Origin: Carideicomes alvinocaridis
GTDB taxonomy: Bacteria > Pseudomonadota > Alphaproteobacteria > Rhodobacterales > Rhodobacteraceae
NCBI GenBank assembly: GCA_005473895.2
Contig: SRJI02000033.1
Location: forward strand, 1-49,903
Direction of reading: 5' to 3'
Length of the DNA: 49,903 nucleotides
The translations under genes were made by a program, and so were the position numbers. Below the pieces are notes generated by a model. It searched no databases and was not told the origin of the DNA. It saw only the letters and a list, made by a program, of their open reading frames with translations. This document shows positions 15,304-23,924 of this stretch, piece after piece. How positions within the stretch are numbered: the stretch's first letter is position 1; each line of letters begins with the position of its first letter.

Positions 15304-16926
15304 ATGAACAAGATTTTCGAAACCCCGCTCTACCCCTACAGCCGCAGCGCGGATCAGGACGCCGAGGCGCCGGTGCGCCATCCGGTGGTCATCGTGGGCG
15401 CCGGGCCCGTGGGGCTGGCCGCGGCCATCGACCTCGCGCAGCAGGGCGTCGCGGTGGTCGTGCTGGACGACAATGACAAGGTGAGCTTCGGCTCCCGCGC
15501 CATCTGCTTCGCCAAGCGCCCGCTTGAGATCCTCGACCGGCTGGGCTGCGGGCAGGAGGTCGTGGAGAAGGGCGTGGTCTGGAACCTCGGCAAGGTCTTC
15601 TTCCGCGACCGCCGGGTCTATGACTTCAACCTGCTGCCAGAGGAAGGCCACCGCCGCCCCGCCTTCATCAACCTGCAGCAATATTACTTCGAGGATTTCC
15701 TCGTCGCCCGGGCCAAGCAGCTTGCCGCCGAGGGCGCGCCGATCGAGTTGCGCGGCGGATCGCGCGTGAGTTCCGTCGAGGATCGCGGCACCCATGTCGC
15801 GCTGACCGTGGAGACGCCCGAGGGCGAATACGCGCTGGAGGCCGACTACCTGCTGGCCTGCGACGGCGCGGGATCGCCCGTGCGCTCCATGATGGGGCTC
15901 GATTTCGTCGGCCGCGTCTTCGAGGACAACTTCCTGATCGCCGACGTGCGGATGGAGGCGGAGTTCCCGACCGAGCGCTGGTTCTGGTTCGACCCGCCCT
16001 TCAACAAGGGGCAGTCGGCGCTGCTGCACAAGCAGCCCGACGGGGTCTGGCGCATCGACCTGCAACTGGGCTGGGACATCGACAAGGAGCGCGAGAAGCG
16101 CCCCGAGAACGTCATTCCCCGGCTCAAGGCCATGCTGGGCGAGGACGTGGCGTTCGAGCTTGAGTGGATCTCCATCTACACCTTCCAGTGCCGCCGGATG
16201 GAGAAGTTCCGCCACGGCCGCGTGATCTTTGCCGGGGATTCCGCGCACCAGGTCTCGCCCTTCGGGGCGCGCGGCGCCAATTCGGGCGTGCAGGACACCG
16301 ACAACCTCGGCTGGAAGCTGCGGCTGGTGCTGGAGGGCAAGGCCCCCGACAGCCTGCTCGACAGCTACGACGACGAGCGCATCCTCGGCGCGGACGAGAA
16401 CATCATGAACTCCACCCGCTCCACCGAGTTCATCACGCCGAAATCCGAGATCAGCCGCATCTTCCGCGACGCGGTCCTCGACCTGGCCGAGCATCATGCC
16501 TTTGCCCGGCCGATGGTGAACTCCGGCCGGCTCTCCGTTCCGGCGATCTACGATGGCTCGCCGCTCAACAGCCCCGACGCCCTGCCCGGCGGCCCGGCCC
16601 GCAGCCGCCCCGGCGCGCCCTGCCCCGACCTGCCGCTGGCCGAGGGCTACCTGCTGGACCGGCTGGGCGACCGTTTCGTGCTGATGACCGTCGATTGCGA
16701 CGCGCCGGAGCGGCTCGAGATCGACGGCATTCCGGTGACACGCCTGGCGCTTTCGGCACGGGACGACGAGACCGGCGCGCTGCGCGACCGCTACCTGGGC
16801 GAGGCCTCTGCCGCCTGCTACCTGATCCGGCCGGATCAGCACGTGGCCGCCCGCTGGGACAGCTACGACGAGGCCGCCGTGACCGCCGCGCTGCACCGCG
16901 CCATCGGCAAGGGAGAGAAAGCATGA
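15304..16926 (+). CDS. FAD-dependent aromatic hydroxylase, MhaA/MhpA-like
   Basis: A 540-residue class A flavoprotein monooxygenase. It has the FAD ADP-binding motif VGAGPVGLAAAIDLA (GxGxxG at 32-37), LACDGAGSPVRSMMG (DG motif) and VIFAGDSAHQVSPFGARGAN (GD motif near 310-325). The C-terminal thioredoxin-like domain is typical of MhpA-type phenol hydroxylases. Length and C-terminus resemble P. putida MhaA, the large component of 3-hydroxyphenylacetate 6-hydroxylase, which forms homogentisate. That fits the adjacent hmgA-maiA-fahA, and the overlapping small gene downstream would correspond to the coupling protein. GGGAGG precedes the ATG at 15304. The substrate is inferred; 3-(3-hydroxyphenyl)propionate is an alternative. 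Confidence 0.85.
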   Translation: MNKIFETPLYPYSRSADQDAEAPVRHPVVIVGAGPVGLAAAIDLAQQGVAVVVLDDNDKVSFGSRAICFAKRPLEILDRLGCGQEVVEKGVVWNLGKVFFRDRRVYDFNLLPEEGHRRPAFINLQQYYFEDFLVARAKQLAAEGAPIELRGGSRVSSVEDRGTHVALTVETPEGEYALEADYLLACDGAGSPVRSMMGLDFVGRVFEDNFLIADVRMEAEFPTERWFWFDPPFNKGQSALLHKQPDGVWRIDLQLGWDIDKEREKRPENVIPRLKAMLGEDVAFELEWISIYTFQCRRMEKFRHGRVIFAGDSAHQVSPFGARGANSGVQDTDNLGWKLRLVLEGKAPDSLLDSYDDERILGADENIMNSTRSTEFITPKSEISRIFRDAVLDLAEHHAFARPMVNSGRLSVPAIYDGSPLNSPDALPGGPARSRPGAPCPDLPLAEGYLLDRLGDRFVLMTVDCDAPERLEIDGIPVTRLALSARDDETGALRDRYLGEASAACYLIRPDQHVAARWDSYDEAAVTAALHRAIGKGEKA

Positions 16927-17126
16927 CCAAGCTGTGCCTTGACCCCAACATCGACCGCCCCGACGATGCCTATGCTGACCTGATGGCGGCGCATGAGGGG
17001 CTGTCGAAACCCGAGAGCGACGCGCTCAACGCCCGGCTGATCCTCGTGCTCGCCAACCATATCGGCGACCGCGACGTGCTGCGCCAGGCGCTGGAGGTGG
17101 CGAGGGGCGCGCAGCCCGCCGAGTGA
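16923..17126 (+). CDS. DUF2783 small protein, probable coupling subunit of the flavin hydroxylase
   Basis: A 67-residue acidic, mostly helical protein beginning MTKLCLDPNIDRPDDAYADL, with no membrane segment. The start codon overlaps the hydroxylase stop as ATGA, so the two are translationally coupled and probably made in matching amounts. Genes of this family accompany MhaA-like hydroxylases. P. putida MhaB, a small protein of similar size, is needed for MhaA to hydroxylate its substrate productively. Homology to MhaB itself cannot be tested here. Confidence 0.75.
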   Translation: MTKLCLDPNIDRPDDAYADLMAAHEGLSKPESDALNARLILVLANHIGDRDVLRQALEVARGAQPAE

Positions 17127-17137
17127 GGGGGACCGAG

Positions 17138-17371
17138 ATGAGCCAGGACCTGATCCGCGCGCTCGACCTGCTGGAGGCCGGCGACTGGGAGGGCGCGCAT
17201 GTCATCGCGCAGGACGATCCCGGGGCGGCGGCGGCCTGGCTGCATGCGCACCTGCACCGGGTGGAGGGCGACGCGCCCAATGCCGCCTACTGGTACCGCC
17301 GCGCGGGGCGCCCGGTCTTCGACGGATCGGAGGCCGAGGAACGCGAGGCCCTGCGCGCCGCGCTCGGCTGA
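17138..17371 (+). CDS. Conserved small protein of unknown function (TPR-like helical)
   Basis: A 77-residue protein starting MSQDLIRALDLLEAGDWEGA. It is predicted fully helical, with a pattern like one to one-and-a-half TPR repeats (LLEAGDWEGAHVIAQDDP, AAYWYRRAGRP). The ATG at 17138 follows a GAGGGGGAC and lies 11 bp after the DUF2783 stop, so it belongs to the same transcription unit. I do not recognise a function. Its position suggests a partner or regulator in the hydroxylase complex, which is speculation. Confidence 0.65.
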   Translation: MSQDLIRALDLLEAGDWEGAHVIAQDDPGAAAAWLHAHLHRVEGDAPNAAYWYRRAGRPVFDGSEAEEREALRAALG

Positions 17372-17442
17372 GCCCCGAGACCCCTTGCCATCCCTCCCCG
17401 CGCCTCGGTAGGTAACATGTTAACGACCAAGGGAGGCCGGGC

Positions 17443-18852
17443 ATGGACTGGAAGGATTTCCCCCGCTGGGGACGCAAGGTGGCCGACTGGGCGGCGGAGT
17501 ATCACGGCGGGCTGCGCGACCGGCCCGTGCGGGCGCAGACCCGCCCCGGCGACATCCTGCGGGCCCTGCCGGAAAGCGCGCCGGAGAAGCCCGAGAGCGT
17601 CGAGGCCGTCTTCGAGGATTTCGAGACTATCGTGATGCCGGGCATGACCCATTGGCAGCACCCCCGGTTCTTCGCCTATTTCAACTCCAACGCCGCGCCG
17701 GCCTCGGTGCTGGCGGAATACCTCGCCTCCACCGTCGCCGCGCAATGCATGCTCTGGCAGACCTCGCCCGCCGCCACCGAGATGGAGACGCGGATGATGG
17801 ACTGGCTGCGCCAGGGGCTGGGCCTGCCCGAGGGCTTTGCCGGCGTGATCCAGGACAGCGCCTCCTCGGCGACGCTGGCCGCGGTTCTGGTGATGCGCGA
17901 GCGCGCGCTCGGCTGGGAGGGCAACAAGGCCGGGCTGGCGGGGCAGAAACCCGTCCGCATCTATGCCTCGGCCGAGGTTCATACCTCCATCGACCGCGCG
18001 ATCTGGGTGGCGGGCGTGGGCGAGGCCAACCTCGTGCGCATCCCGATCACCGGCAAGCGCCGCGCCATGGACCCCGACAAGCTGCGCGAGGCCATCGCGG
18101 CCGACCGGGCGGCGGGCTACCTGCCGGCGGGGATCGTCGCCTGCACCGGCGCCACCGGCTGCGGCGCCTCGGATGACATCGCGGCGGTCTGCGACGTGGC
18201 CGAGGCGGAGGGGCTTTACGTCCACGTGGATGCCGCCTGGGCCGGGACGGCGATGATCTGCCCGGAATTCCGCGACCTCTGGGCGGGGGCGGAGCGCGCC
18301 GATTCCATCGTCTTCAACCCGCACAAGTGGCTGGGCGCGCAGTTCGACTGTTCCGCCCATTTCGTCCGCTCGCCCGAGGACCTGACCCGCACGCTGGCGA
18401 TCCAGCCGGAATACCTCAAGACGCATGGCGCCGACGGGGTGGTGAATTACTCCGAGTGGTCGATCCCGCTGGGCCGCCGCTTCCGCGCGCTGAAGCTCTG
18501 GTTCCTGATGCGGGTCTACGGCATGGAGGGGCTGCGCGACATGGTGCGCAACCATGTCCGCTGGACCGAGGCGCTGTGCGAGAAGCTGCGCGCGCATCCG
18601 GATTTCCAGGTGGTGACGGACCCGGTGCTGTCGCTCTTCACCTTCCGCTACCTGCCCAAGGGGGCGGAGGATGCGGATGCGCTGAACCTCAAGCTGATCA
18701 CGGCGATCAACGATGCGGGGGTGATCTACCTGACCCAGACGCGTGTGGACGGCGATTTCGTCATCCGTTTCACCGCCGGGCAGTTCCTGTCGGAAGAGCG
18801 GGATTTCGAGACCGCCTACGACGCGATCTGCGAAGCCGCCGCGAGGCTGTGA
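17443..18852 (+). CDS. Pyridoxal-phosphate-dependent decarboxylase, aromatic-L-amino-acid type
   Basis: A group II PLP decarboxylase of 469 residues. Diagnostic elements are the N-terminal HPRFFAYFNSNAAPASVLAE block, the DSASSATLAAVL region, the PLP-contacting histidine in AEVHTSIDRA, HVDAAWAG (PLP-ring aspartate) and the Schiff-base lysine in FNPHKWLG (Lys295). Family members decarboxylate tyrosine, phenylalanine, tryptophan, DOPA or histidine. Next to the homogentisate genes, an aromatic substrate such as meta- or para-tyrosine is plausible. An AGGGAGG lies just upstream. It may be in the same unit as the preceding genes (71-bp gap). Confidence 0.9.
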   Translation: MDWKDFPRWGRKVADWAAEYHGGLRDRPVRAQTRPGDILRALPESAPEKPESVEAVFEDFETIVMPGMTHWQHPRFFAYFNSNAAPASVLAEYLASTVAAQCMLWQTSPAATEMETRMMDWLRQGLGLPEGFAGVIQDSASSATLAAVLVMRERALGWEGNKAGLAGQKPVRIYASAEVHTSIDRAIWVAGVGEANLVRIPITGKRRAMDPDKLREAIAADRAAGYLPAGIVACTGATGCGASDDIAAVCDVAEAEGLYVHVDAAWAGTAMICPEFRDLWAGAERADSIVFNPHKWLGAQFDCSAHFVRSPEDLTRTLAIQPEYLKTHGADGVVNYSEWSIPLGRRFRALKLWFLMRVYGMEGLRDMVRNHVRWTEALCEKLRAHPDFQVVTDPVLSLFTFRYLPKGAEDADALNLKLITAINDAGVIYLTQTRVDGDFVIRFTAGQFLSEERDFETAYDAICEAAARL

Positions 18853-19351
18853 AGGAGCGCTGAGCCGCGCATCGGCGGGCCGCGGTGCGGCGATGTTCCG
18901 CCGGGGTGGCAACTCTCGTGTCGGCCACGCACCTCCTTGCCCGGAGCGGGGCGTAGGCGGTTGCCATGTCGCCATGCCGGGGAAGGCGCGGCGTTGCTGG
19001 GTGGCCCGCAGTAGCGGTTTCGCCCTGTGACAAGCTCGGAGGATGGCGCTCCTAGAACGGAGCCGCGCTTCGACGGGCCGCGGTGCGGCGATCCTCGGTC
19101 GGGGCGGCAGCGCTTTATGCCGGCCAAGCCCCTCTTCGCCCCGAGCCCGGCGCTGGCGGCGGCCATATCGCCGTGCCGGGGGGCGGCCCGGCGATGCGCG
19201 GCGGCCTTCGGCCTTTATTCCGCGCGGGGCTAAGCTCGACTGTAGATAATGGAGCCGGAACGGAAAGCCTCGGGCATCCGTGGCGCCGGCCCCTGACTCC
19301 TGGAACCGAGCGGCGCAGCGAAACCCGCCGCGGCGCCGCCCAAGTCCAGAA
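18853..19351. repeat. Gene-free 499-bp region with two diverged direct repeats
   Basis: No convincing gene. Two related segments of about 140-155 bp lie head to tail, roughly 18861-19005 and 19060-19215. Both start GAGCCGCGC, share GGGCCGCGGTGCGGCGAT at about 18878 and 19075, and both carry a later CATRTCGCCRTGCCGGGG stretch. They have drifted by substitutions and small indels. Short open frames run through both but lack ribosome binding sites and convincing codon use. Confidence 0.5.
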
Positions 19352-19612
19352 TTACTTCGCCTTGGCTTCCAGCGCGTCGATCCGGGCCTTGAGCGCCTCG
19401 TTCTCCTCGCGGGCCTTCTGGGCCATGGCGCGCACCGCGTCGAATTCCTCGCGCGTCACGAGATCGCGATCGGCCAGCCAGCGGTCGATCATCGAATTGA
19501 ACGCCGTCTCGGCCTCGGTCCGGGCGCCCTGGGCCACGCCCATGGCATTGGTCATCAGCTGCGACAGGTCGTCCAGCACCTTGTTTCGGGTCTGCATCGC
19601 TCTCTCCGCCAT
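19352..19612 (-). CDS. ubiK: UbiK/BMFP-family ubiquinone synthesis accessory factor
   Basis: An 86-residue protein with a C-terminal coiled coil (about 55-86: [20 protein letters not shown] and onward) and an N-terminal amphipathic segment [20 protein letters not shown]. This matches the BMFP/UbiK family, whose E. coli member is a trimeric accessory factor binding UbiJ and promoting aerobic ubiquinone synthesis. It has a distinct [12 protein letters not shown] motif common to the family. It is divergent from lgt, whose start lies 102 bp away. Confidence 0.88.
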   Translation of the reverse strand: MAERAMQTRNKVLDDLSQLMTNAMGVAQGARTEAETAFNSMIDRWLADRDLVTREEFDAVRAMAQKAREENEALKARIDALEAKAK

Positions 19613-19713
19613 TGCATTTCCGTCCTATATGGGCTGCAACGGGGCCGGCCACAAGGCGGCAGCCAAGGCAGAGAAGCACCCGGAGAGGGCAGAGGCAGGA
19701 GCCACCGAGCACG

Positions 19714-20604
19714 ATGATCATCTTCCCCCCGATCTCGCCCGAGATCTTCTCCGTCACGTTGTTCGACACGACCTTCGCCCTGCGCTGGTACGCGCTGGCC
19801 TATATCGCGGGGATCCTGCTGGGCTGGCGTCTGGCGGCGATGACGCTGAAACGTCCCGCCCTCTGGTCGCATGAGACACCGCCGATGTCGCCTCCGCGGC
19901 TCGACGATTTCATGACGTGGATCATCCTCGGGATCATCCTTGGCGGGCGGCTGGGCTACGTGCTGTTCTACAAGCCGGCCTATTTCATCGCCCACCCGGC
20001 CGAGATCCTGATGGTCTGGGAGGGCGGCATGTCCTTCCACGGCGGCATGATCGGCGTGGTGCTGGGCGCCGCGATCTTCTTCCGCCGCCATGCCGTGCCG
20101 GTGCTCAAGGGCGCCGACATGGTGGCGCTGGCCGTGCCGCCGGGGCTGCTGTTCGGGCGGATCGCGAATTTCATCAACGCCGAGCTCTGGGGCCGGCCCA
20201 CCGACCTGCCCTGGGGCGTGGCCTTCCCGGGCGAGGCGGCGCAGGCCTGCGGGCAGATCGCCGGAGAGCTCTGCGCGCGCCACCCCTCGCAGCTCTACGA
20301 GGCGGCACTTGAGGGCGTGATCCTTGGCGGGGTGCTGATCTGGATGGCCTTCCGCGGCGGCGCGCTGCGCCATCCCGGGCGGCTGACCGGCGTGTTCCTT
20401 GCGGGTTACGGCCTCGCCCGGTTCATCGTCGAGTTCGTGCGCCAGCCGGATGCGCAGTTCGTGTCGCCCGGCAACCCGCTGGGCCTCGCCTTCGAGGTCA
20501 ACGGCATCGGGATGACCATGGGCCAGGCGCTGTCGCTGCCCATGATCGCGCTCGGGCTCTGGCTGATCCTGCGCACCCGGCAGACCGCGGCCGCCCATGG
20601 CTGA
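19714..20604 (+). CDS. lgt: Prolipoprotein diacylglyceryl transferase
   Basis: Transfers diacylglycerol from phosphatidylglycerol to the lipobox cysteine of prelipoproteins in the inner membrane. The 296-residue protein shows about seven membrane helices. Essential residues are visible as His109 in [11 protein letters not shown] and the Lgt signature [14 protein letters not shown] (Arg149, Asn152, Glu157), offset by six from E. coli. The ATG at 19714 gives the usual length; the frame stays open for 34 codons upstream but that part is not lgt-like. Its end overlaps the methyltransferase gene by 8 nt. Confidence 0.96.
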   Translation: MIIFPPISPEIFSVTLFDTTFALRWYALAYIAGILLGWRLAAMTLKRPALWSHETPPMSPPRLDDFMTWIILGIILGGRLGYVLFYKPAYFIAHPAEILMVWEGGMSFHGGMIGVVLGAAIFFRRHAVPVLKGADMVALAVPPGLLFGRIANFINAELWGRPTDLPWGVAFPGEAAQACGQIAGELCARHPSQLYEAALEGVILGGVLIWMAFRGGALRHPGRLTGVFLAGYGLARFIVEFVRQPDAQFVSPGNPLGLAFEVNGIGMTMGQALSLPMIALGLWLILRTRQTAAAHG

Positions 20605-21685
20605 GGACGAGGCGGCAGGCGACGCGCTCCTCTCCCGACTGCTCGCACGCATCCGGGCGGAGGGGCCGCTGAGCCTGGCCGATTACGTGACCACCTGCCT
20701 CTGGCATCCGGAGCACGGCTACTACGCCACCCGCGACCCGCTGGGCCGGGCGGGCGATTTCACCACCGCGCCCGAGATCAGCCAGATGTTCGGCGAGCTG
20801 CTGGGCCTCGCCCTGGCGCAAAGCTGGCTCGACCAGGGCGCGCCCGCCCCCGTCCTGCTGGCCGAACTGGGGCCGGGGCGCGGCACGCTCATGGCCGACA
20901 TCCTGCGCGCCACCGCGCGGGTGCCGGGCTTTCACGACGCGATGCGGCTGCACCTGGTGGAAAGCTCCGCCCCCCTCCGCGCCGCCCAGGCCGAGACGCT
21001 CGCCCAGTGGGCCACGCCCAGCTGGCACGACAGCATCGCCGATCTGCCCGAGGCGCCGCTCTGGCTGGTGGCGAACGAGTTCTTCGACGCCCTGCCGCCC
21101 CGCCAGTTCCTGCGCGACGGCGAGGGCTGGCGCGAACGGCTGGTGGGCGCCGAGGGTGACCGCCTGATCTGGGGGCTGAGCGACGCGGTCCGGCTGGAAG
21201 CGCTGGAGCACCGGATCGCCGACACCCAGGATGGCGACATGGTGGAGACCTGCGCCCCCGCCGAGGCCATCGCGCAGGAGCTGGGCCGCCGCGTGGCGCA
21301 ACACGGCGGCGCGGCGCTGATCGTGGATTACGGGCAATGGCGCGCGAAGGGCGACACCTTCCAGGCGTTGCGGCGGCATGAAAAGGTCGATCCGCTATCC
21401 GCCCCGGGCACCGCCGACCTGACCGCCCACGTGGATTTCGAGGCTCTGGCCCGCGCCGCCGCCCCTGCAGCCATCGCCGGACCGACGCCGCAGGGCGTGT
21501 TCCTGGAGCGGCTGGGCATCACCCGGCGGGCGCAAACCCTGGCCCACGCGCTCACCGGCCCGGCGCTGGAGTCGCACGTCGCGGCGCATCGGCGGTTGAC
21601 GCACCCGGAGGAAATGGGGACGCTCTTTCAGGTGCTCGGCCTGCATCCGGCCAATGCGGCACCGCCACCGGGACTCGAACCATGA
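20597..21685 (+). CDS. MidA/NDUFAF7-family SAM-dependent methyltransferase
   Basis: A 362-residue class I methyltransferase of the DUF185 family. It has the N-terminal helical region [39 protein letters not shown] and the SAM-binding [30 protein letters not shown] follows, then the glycine-rich [10 protein letters not shown]. The eukaryotic relative NDUFAF7 dimethylates an arginine in a complex I subunit, so a role in respiratory complex assembly is a family-based guess. The gene overlaps lgt (8 nt) and pgeF (4 nt), giving a three-gene operon. Confidence 0.9.
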   Translation: MAEDEAAGDALLSRLLARIRAEGPLSLADYVTTCLWHPEHGYYATRDPLGRAGDFTTAPEISQMFGELLGLALAQSWLDQGAPAPVLLAELGPGRGTLMADILRATARVPGFHDAMRLHLVESSAPLRAAQAETLAQWATPSWHDSIADLPEAPLWLVANEFFDALPPRQFLRDGEGWRERLVGAEGDRLIWGLSDAVRLEALEHRIADTQDGDMVETCAPAEAIAQELGRRVAQHGGAALIVDYGQWRAKGDTFQALRRHEKVDPLSAPGTADLTAHVDFEALARAAAPAAIAGPTPQGVFLERLGITRRAQTLAHALTGPALESHVAAHRRLTHPEEMGTLFQVLGLHPANAAPPPGLEP

Positions 21686-22440
21686 CGCTCGAGATCATCA
21701 CCTCTGAAAGTCTCATTCCCCTGCGCCACGGGTTCTTCACCCGTCGCGGGGGCGCCTCTTCGGGCGTGTTCTCAGGGCTGAACTGCGGCTCCGGATCCTC
21801 CGACCAGGCGGAGGCGGTGGCGATCAACCGGGCGCGCGCCGCGGATGCCCTCGGTCTCGGCCCCGAGCGGCTGGCCGGGGTGCGCCAGGTGCATTCGGCC
21901 GAGGTGGTGACCGTGGGCGACGACCTTCCCCTGCCACCGCCGCAGGCCGACGGGCTGGTCACCGACCGGCCCGGCATCGCGCTGTCGGTGCTGACCGCCG
22001 ATTGCCAGCCCGTGCTGTTCGCCGACATGGAGGGCGGGGTGATCGGCGCCGCCCATGCCGGCTGGCGCGGCGCGCTGGACGGCGTGCTGGAGGCGACGAT
22101 CGCGGCGATGGAGGCGCTGGGGGCGCAGCGGGACCGGATCGTCGCGGTGATCGGCCCCACGATCAGCCAGCAGGCTTACGAGGTGGGGCCGGATTTCCTC
22201 GACACCTTCCTTGCGGCCGATCCGGGCAATGCCCGTTTCTTCGCCAACGGCACCGGCGACCGGCTGCATTTCGACCTGCCGGGCTTCGGGCTTGCCCAAT
22301 TGCAGCAGGCGGGGATCGGCCGGGCGGAATGGACCGGCCATTGCACCTACGAGGACGAGGCGCGGTTCTATTCCTACCGCCGCTCGACCCATCGGGCCGC
22401 GGCGGATTACGGGCGCCTGCTTTCCGCCATCCGGCTGTGA
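21682..22440 (+). CDS. pgeF: Peptidoglycan editing factor PgeF (YfiH/YlmD laccase-domain protein)
   Basis: A 252-residue member of the multicopper polyphenol-oxidase-like family (DUF152). E. coli PgeF removes misincorporated L-Ser from UDP-MurNAc precursors. Conserved metal-site residues are His71 (RQVHSAEVV), Cys108 (TADCQPVLF) and His125 (AHAGWRG). The C-terminus has HCTYEDEARFYSYRR, also typical. The start overlaps the methyltransferase stop as ATGA, so it is the last gene of lgt-methyltransferase-pgeF. Confidence 0.92.
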   Translation: MTLEIITSESLIPLRHGFFTRRGGASSGVFSGLNCGSGSSDQAEAVAINRARAADALGLGPERLAGVRQVHSAEVVTVGDDLPLPPPQADGLVTDRPGIALSVLTADCQPVLFADMEGGVIGAAHAGWRGALDGVLEATIAAMEALGAQRDRIVAVIGPTISQQAYEVGPDFLDTFLAADPGNARFFANGTGDRLHFDLPGFGLAQLQQAGIGRAEWTGHCTYEDEARFYSYRRSTHRAAADYGRLLSAIRL

Positions 22441-22710
22441 ATTCCGGCGACAAGATGACGGACCCCGGCACGCCTGCCCCGTCCGCCCCTTGCCGGTGAC
22501 CGTGTCGCAGGTGGCGCCAAAGCCGCTATTTTCCAGCGCATTGTAGCCGCGAGGAGCGCCGAATCCGGGCGCTCAGCCCCGTCCCGCCGGCCGCCGCGGA
22601 GATGCCGCGAGATTTCCGCGTTCCCCGCCCAAGGCTGCCGCATTGCCGGTGCATCTTGGCGGAAACGGGCCGCCGACAGGCCGCGAGGACAGGAAGAGAG
22701 AGATCAGCCG

Positions 22711-22899
22711 ATGACCAAGTCACGCAAGCGATTCATCCAGGCCGTGATCGCCACCGCCAGCCGGCTCGAGACGACGCTGCCGTGGCAGCGCGGCCCGCGT
22801 GCGATGCGCCGCGCCGAGGGCCTTGTCCGGGTGCCCGTGGCCACGACGGCGCGGCCGGCCAAGACCGGACCCCGCCCCGAGACCTATCGCTCCGCCTGA
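22711..22899 (+). CDS. Small basic protein of unknown function
   Basis: A 62-residue, strongly basic protein that begins MTKSRKRFIQAVIATASRLE and continues with TLPWQRGPRAMRR. A GGAAGAGAGAG precedes the ATG by about 8 nt. Similar short proteins with a KRFIxxV start and a PW.RG motif recur in Rhodobacterales genomes as far as I recall, supporting a real gene. No domain, signal peptide or membrane segment is visible. It lies between pgeF and the Hint gene. Function unknown. Confidence 0.6.
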   Translation: MTKSRKRFIQAVIATASRLETTLPWQRGPRAMRRAEGLVRVPVATTARPAKTGPRPETYRSA

Positions 22900-23032
22900 G
22901 CGTCGCGCGATTCGCGGGGGGCGCGCCATGGGCCGCAGCCGCGTCCCGAGGGTGCAATGTCCGCCCGGGAGAAACAATCGCAATGTGCCGACGTGGACTA
23001 TGCCGGGCTCGATGAAAGATGTACCGCCATGT

Positions 23033-23062
23033 TTGACAATAACGGCCGAAACTTCACATTAT
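23033..23062 (+). promoter_or_regulatory. Sigma-70-type promoter for the Hint-domain gene
   Basis: A perfect -35 TTGACA (23033-23038) and a -10-like CATTAT (23057-23062) are separated by 18 bp in an AT-rich patch. The leader to the ATG at 23142 would be about 73 nt. Confidence 0.5.
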
Positions 23063-23141
23063 ATCCGCAACTTGTAATCAGTAACTCCGGGATTGTCGGT
23101 GGGGGCCGAGCCGGATGTGACAAGTTCGAAAGGCCTGCGCC

Positions 23142-23924
23142 ATGAACAGCCCCCACAGCCGTCTCGAGGCGGAGATCCGGAAACCGGTGGCCGCCCAGGA
23201 GCGGGCAGTTCCCCGCCCCGCCCAGAGCACCACCTCCCTCATGCGGAAATACGAGGTCGCGGCGCTGATGTCGGACCAGTCGGTCCGGACGTCGACGCAT
23301 ATCGCGCCCGCCTCGCCGCTGTTCGAGAATGCCGTCTCCGCGTTTGCGCGCGGAACGATCATATCGACAGATCGCGGCCCGGTGGCCGTGGAGGATCTGC
23401 AGCCGGGCGACCGCGCCGTCACCGTGGACCAGGGGCCGCAGACCATCACCTGGATCGGCTCCACCATGATGGTGCCCTCCGCGCCGGGTCAGTCGGAAAA
23501 GATGCGGCGGCTCGTCCGGATCATGGCCGATAGCCTGGGCATCGGGCGGCCCATGCCCGACCTCCTGCTGGGGCCGGGCGCGCGCCTGCTACGCGAAAAG
23601 GCGGCCTATGGCGCGCTCGTCGGCTCGACCAAGCTGTTCATGCCGATCGACGACTTCACCGAGGCGCTCGGGCTGATCGAGGTGACGCCGCCCTCGCCCG
23701 TGCGGATCTATCATTTCGCGCTGGAGCGTCACTCGGCGATCCGCGCGGCCGGGCTGGAAATGGAAAGCTACCACCCCGGAGAGAACGCGCTGAAGGGGCT
23801 GGGCCACAACATGGAAAGCCTGTTCCTGTCGCTCTTTCCCAACATGGCGGACGTCGAGGCCTTCGGCCCCCTGACCTGGCCCCGCGCCTCGCTCGACGTG
23901 CTGGAAAGCCTCAGCGCCGCCTGA
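23142..23924 (+). CDS. Hint-domain (hedgehog/intein-type) protein without the N-terminal cysteine
   Basis: A 260-residue protein. After a 65-residue, low-order N-terminal part it has a Hint-type domain: FARGTIISTDRGPVAVEDLQ (68-87), PGDRAVTVDQGPQTITWIG, a middle region LLLGPGARLL, and YHFALERHSAIRAAGLEMES near the end. Classical Hint domains start with Cys or Ser at the splice or cleavage position. Here the aligned residue is Ala67 (SAFARGT), which argues against autoprocessing. Rhodobacterales carry many Hint proteins of this size with unknown function. Its stop codon directly abuts that of the convergent lrp gene. Confidence 0.8.
   Translation: MNSPHSRLEAEIRKPVAAQERAVPRPAQSTTSLMRKYEVAALMSDQSVRTSTHIAPASPLFENAVSAFARGTIISTDRGPVAVEDLQPGDRAVTVDQGPQTITWIGSTMMVPSAPGQSEKMRRLVRIMADSLGIGRPMPDLLLGPGARLLREKAAYGALVGSTKLFMPIDDFTEALGLIEVTPPSPVRIYHFALERHSAIRAAGLEMESYHPGENALKGLGHNMESLFLSLFPNMADVEAFGPLTWPRASLDVLESLSAA

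Noticed and set aside
18853-19351. Short open frames through the gene-free region (for example 19083-19874 and 18816-19166).
   Set aside because: They have no Shine-Dalgarno, poor codon bias and run into ubiK antisense. The diverged direct repeat explains their apparent similarity.
21657-21681. On the minus strand GGTTCGAGTCCCGGTGGCGG resembles the T-arm and 3' end of a tRNA.
   Set aside because: It lies inside the 3' end of the methyltransferase gene and no acceptor, D- or anticodon arm can be built around it. A remnant attachment site is possible, but there is no integrase or foreign DNA nearby.
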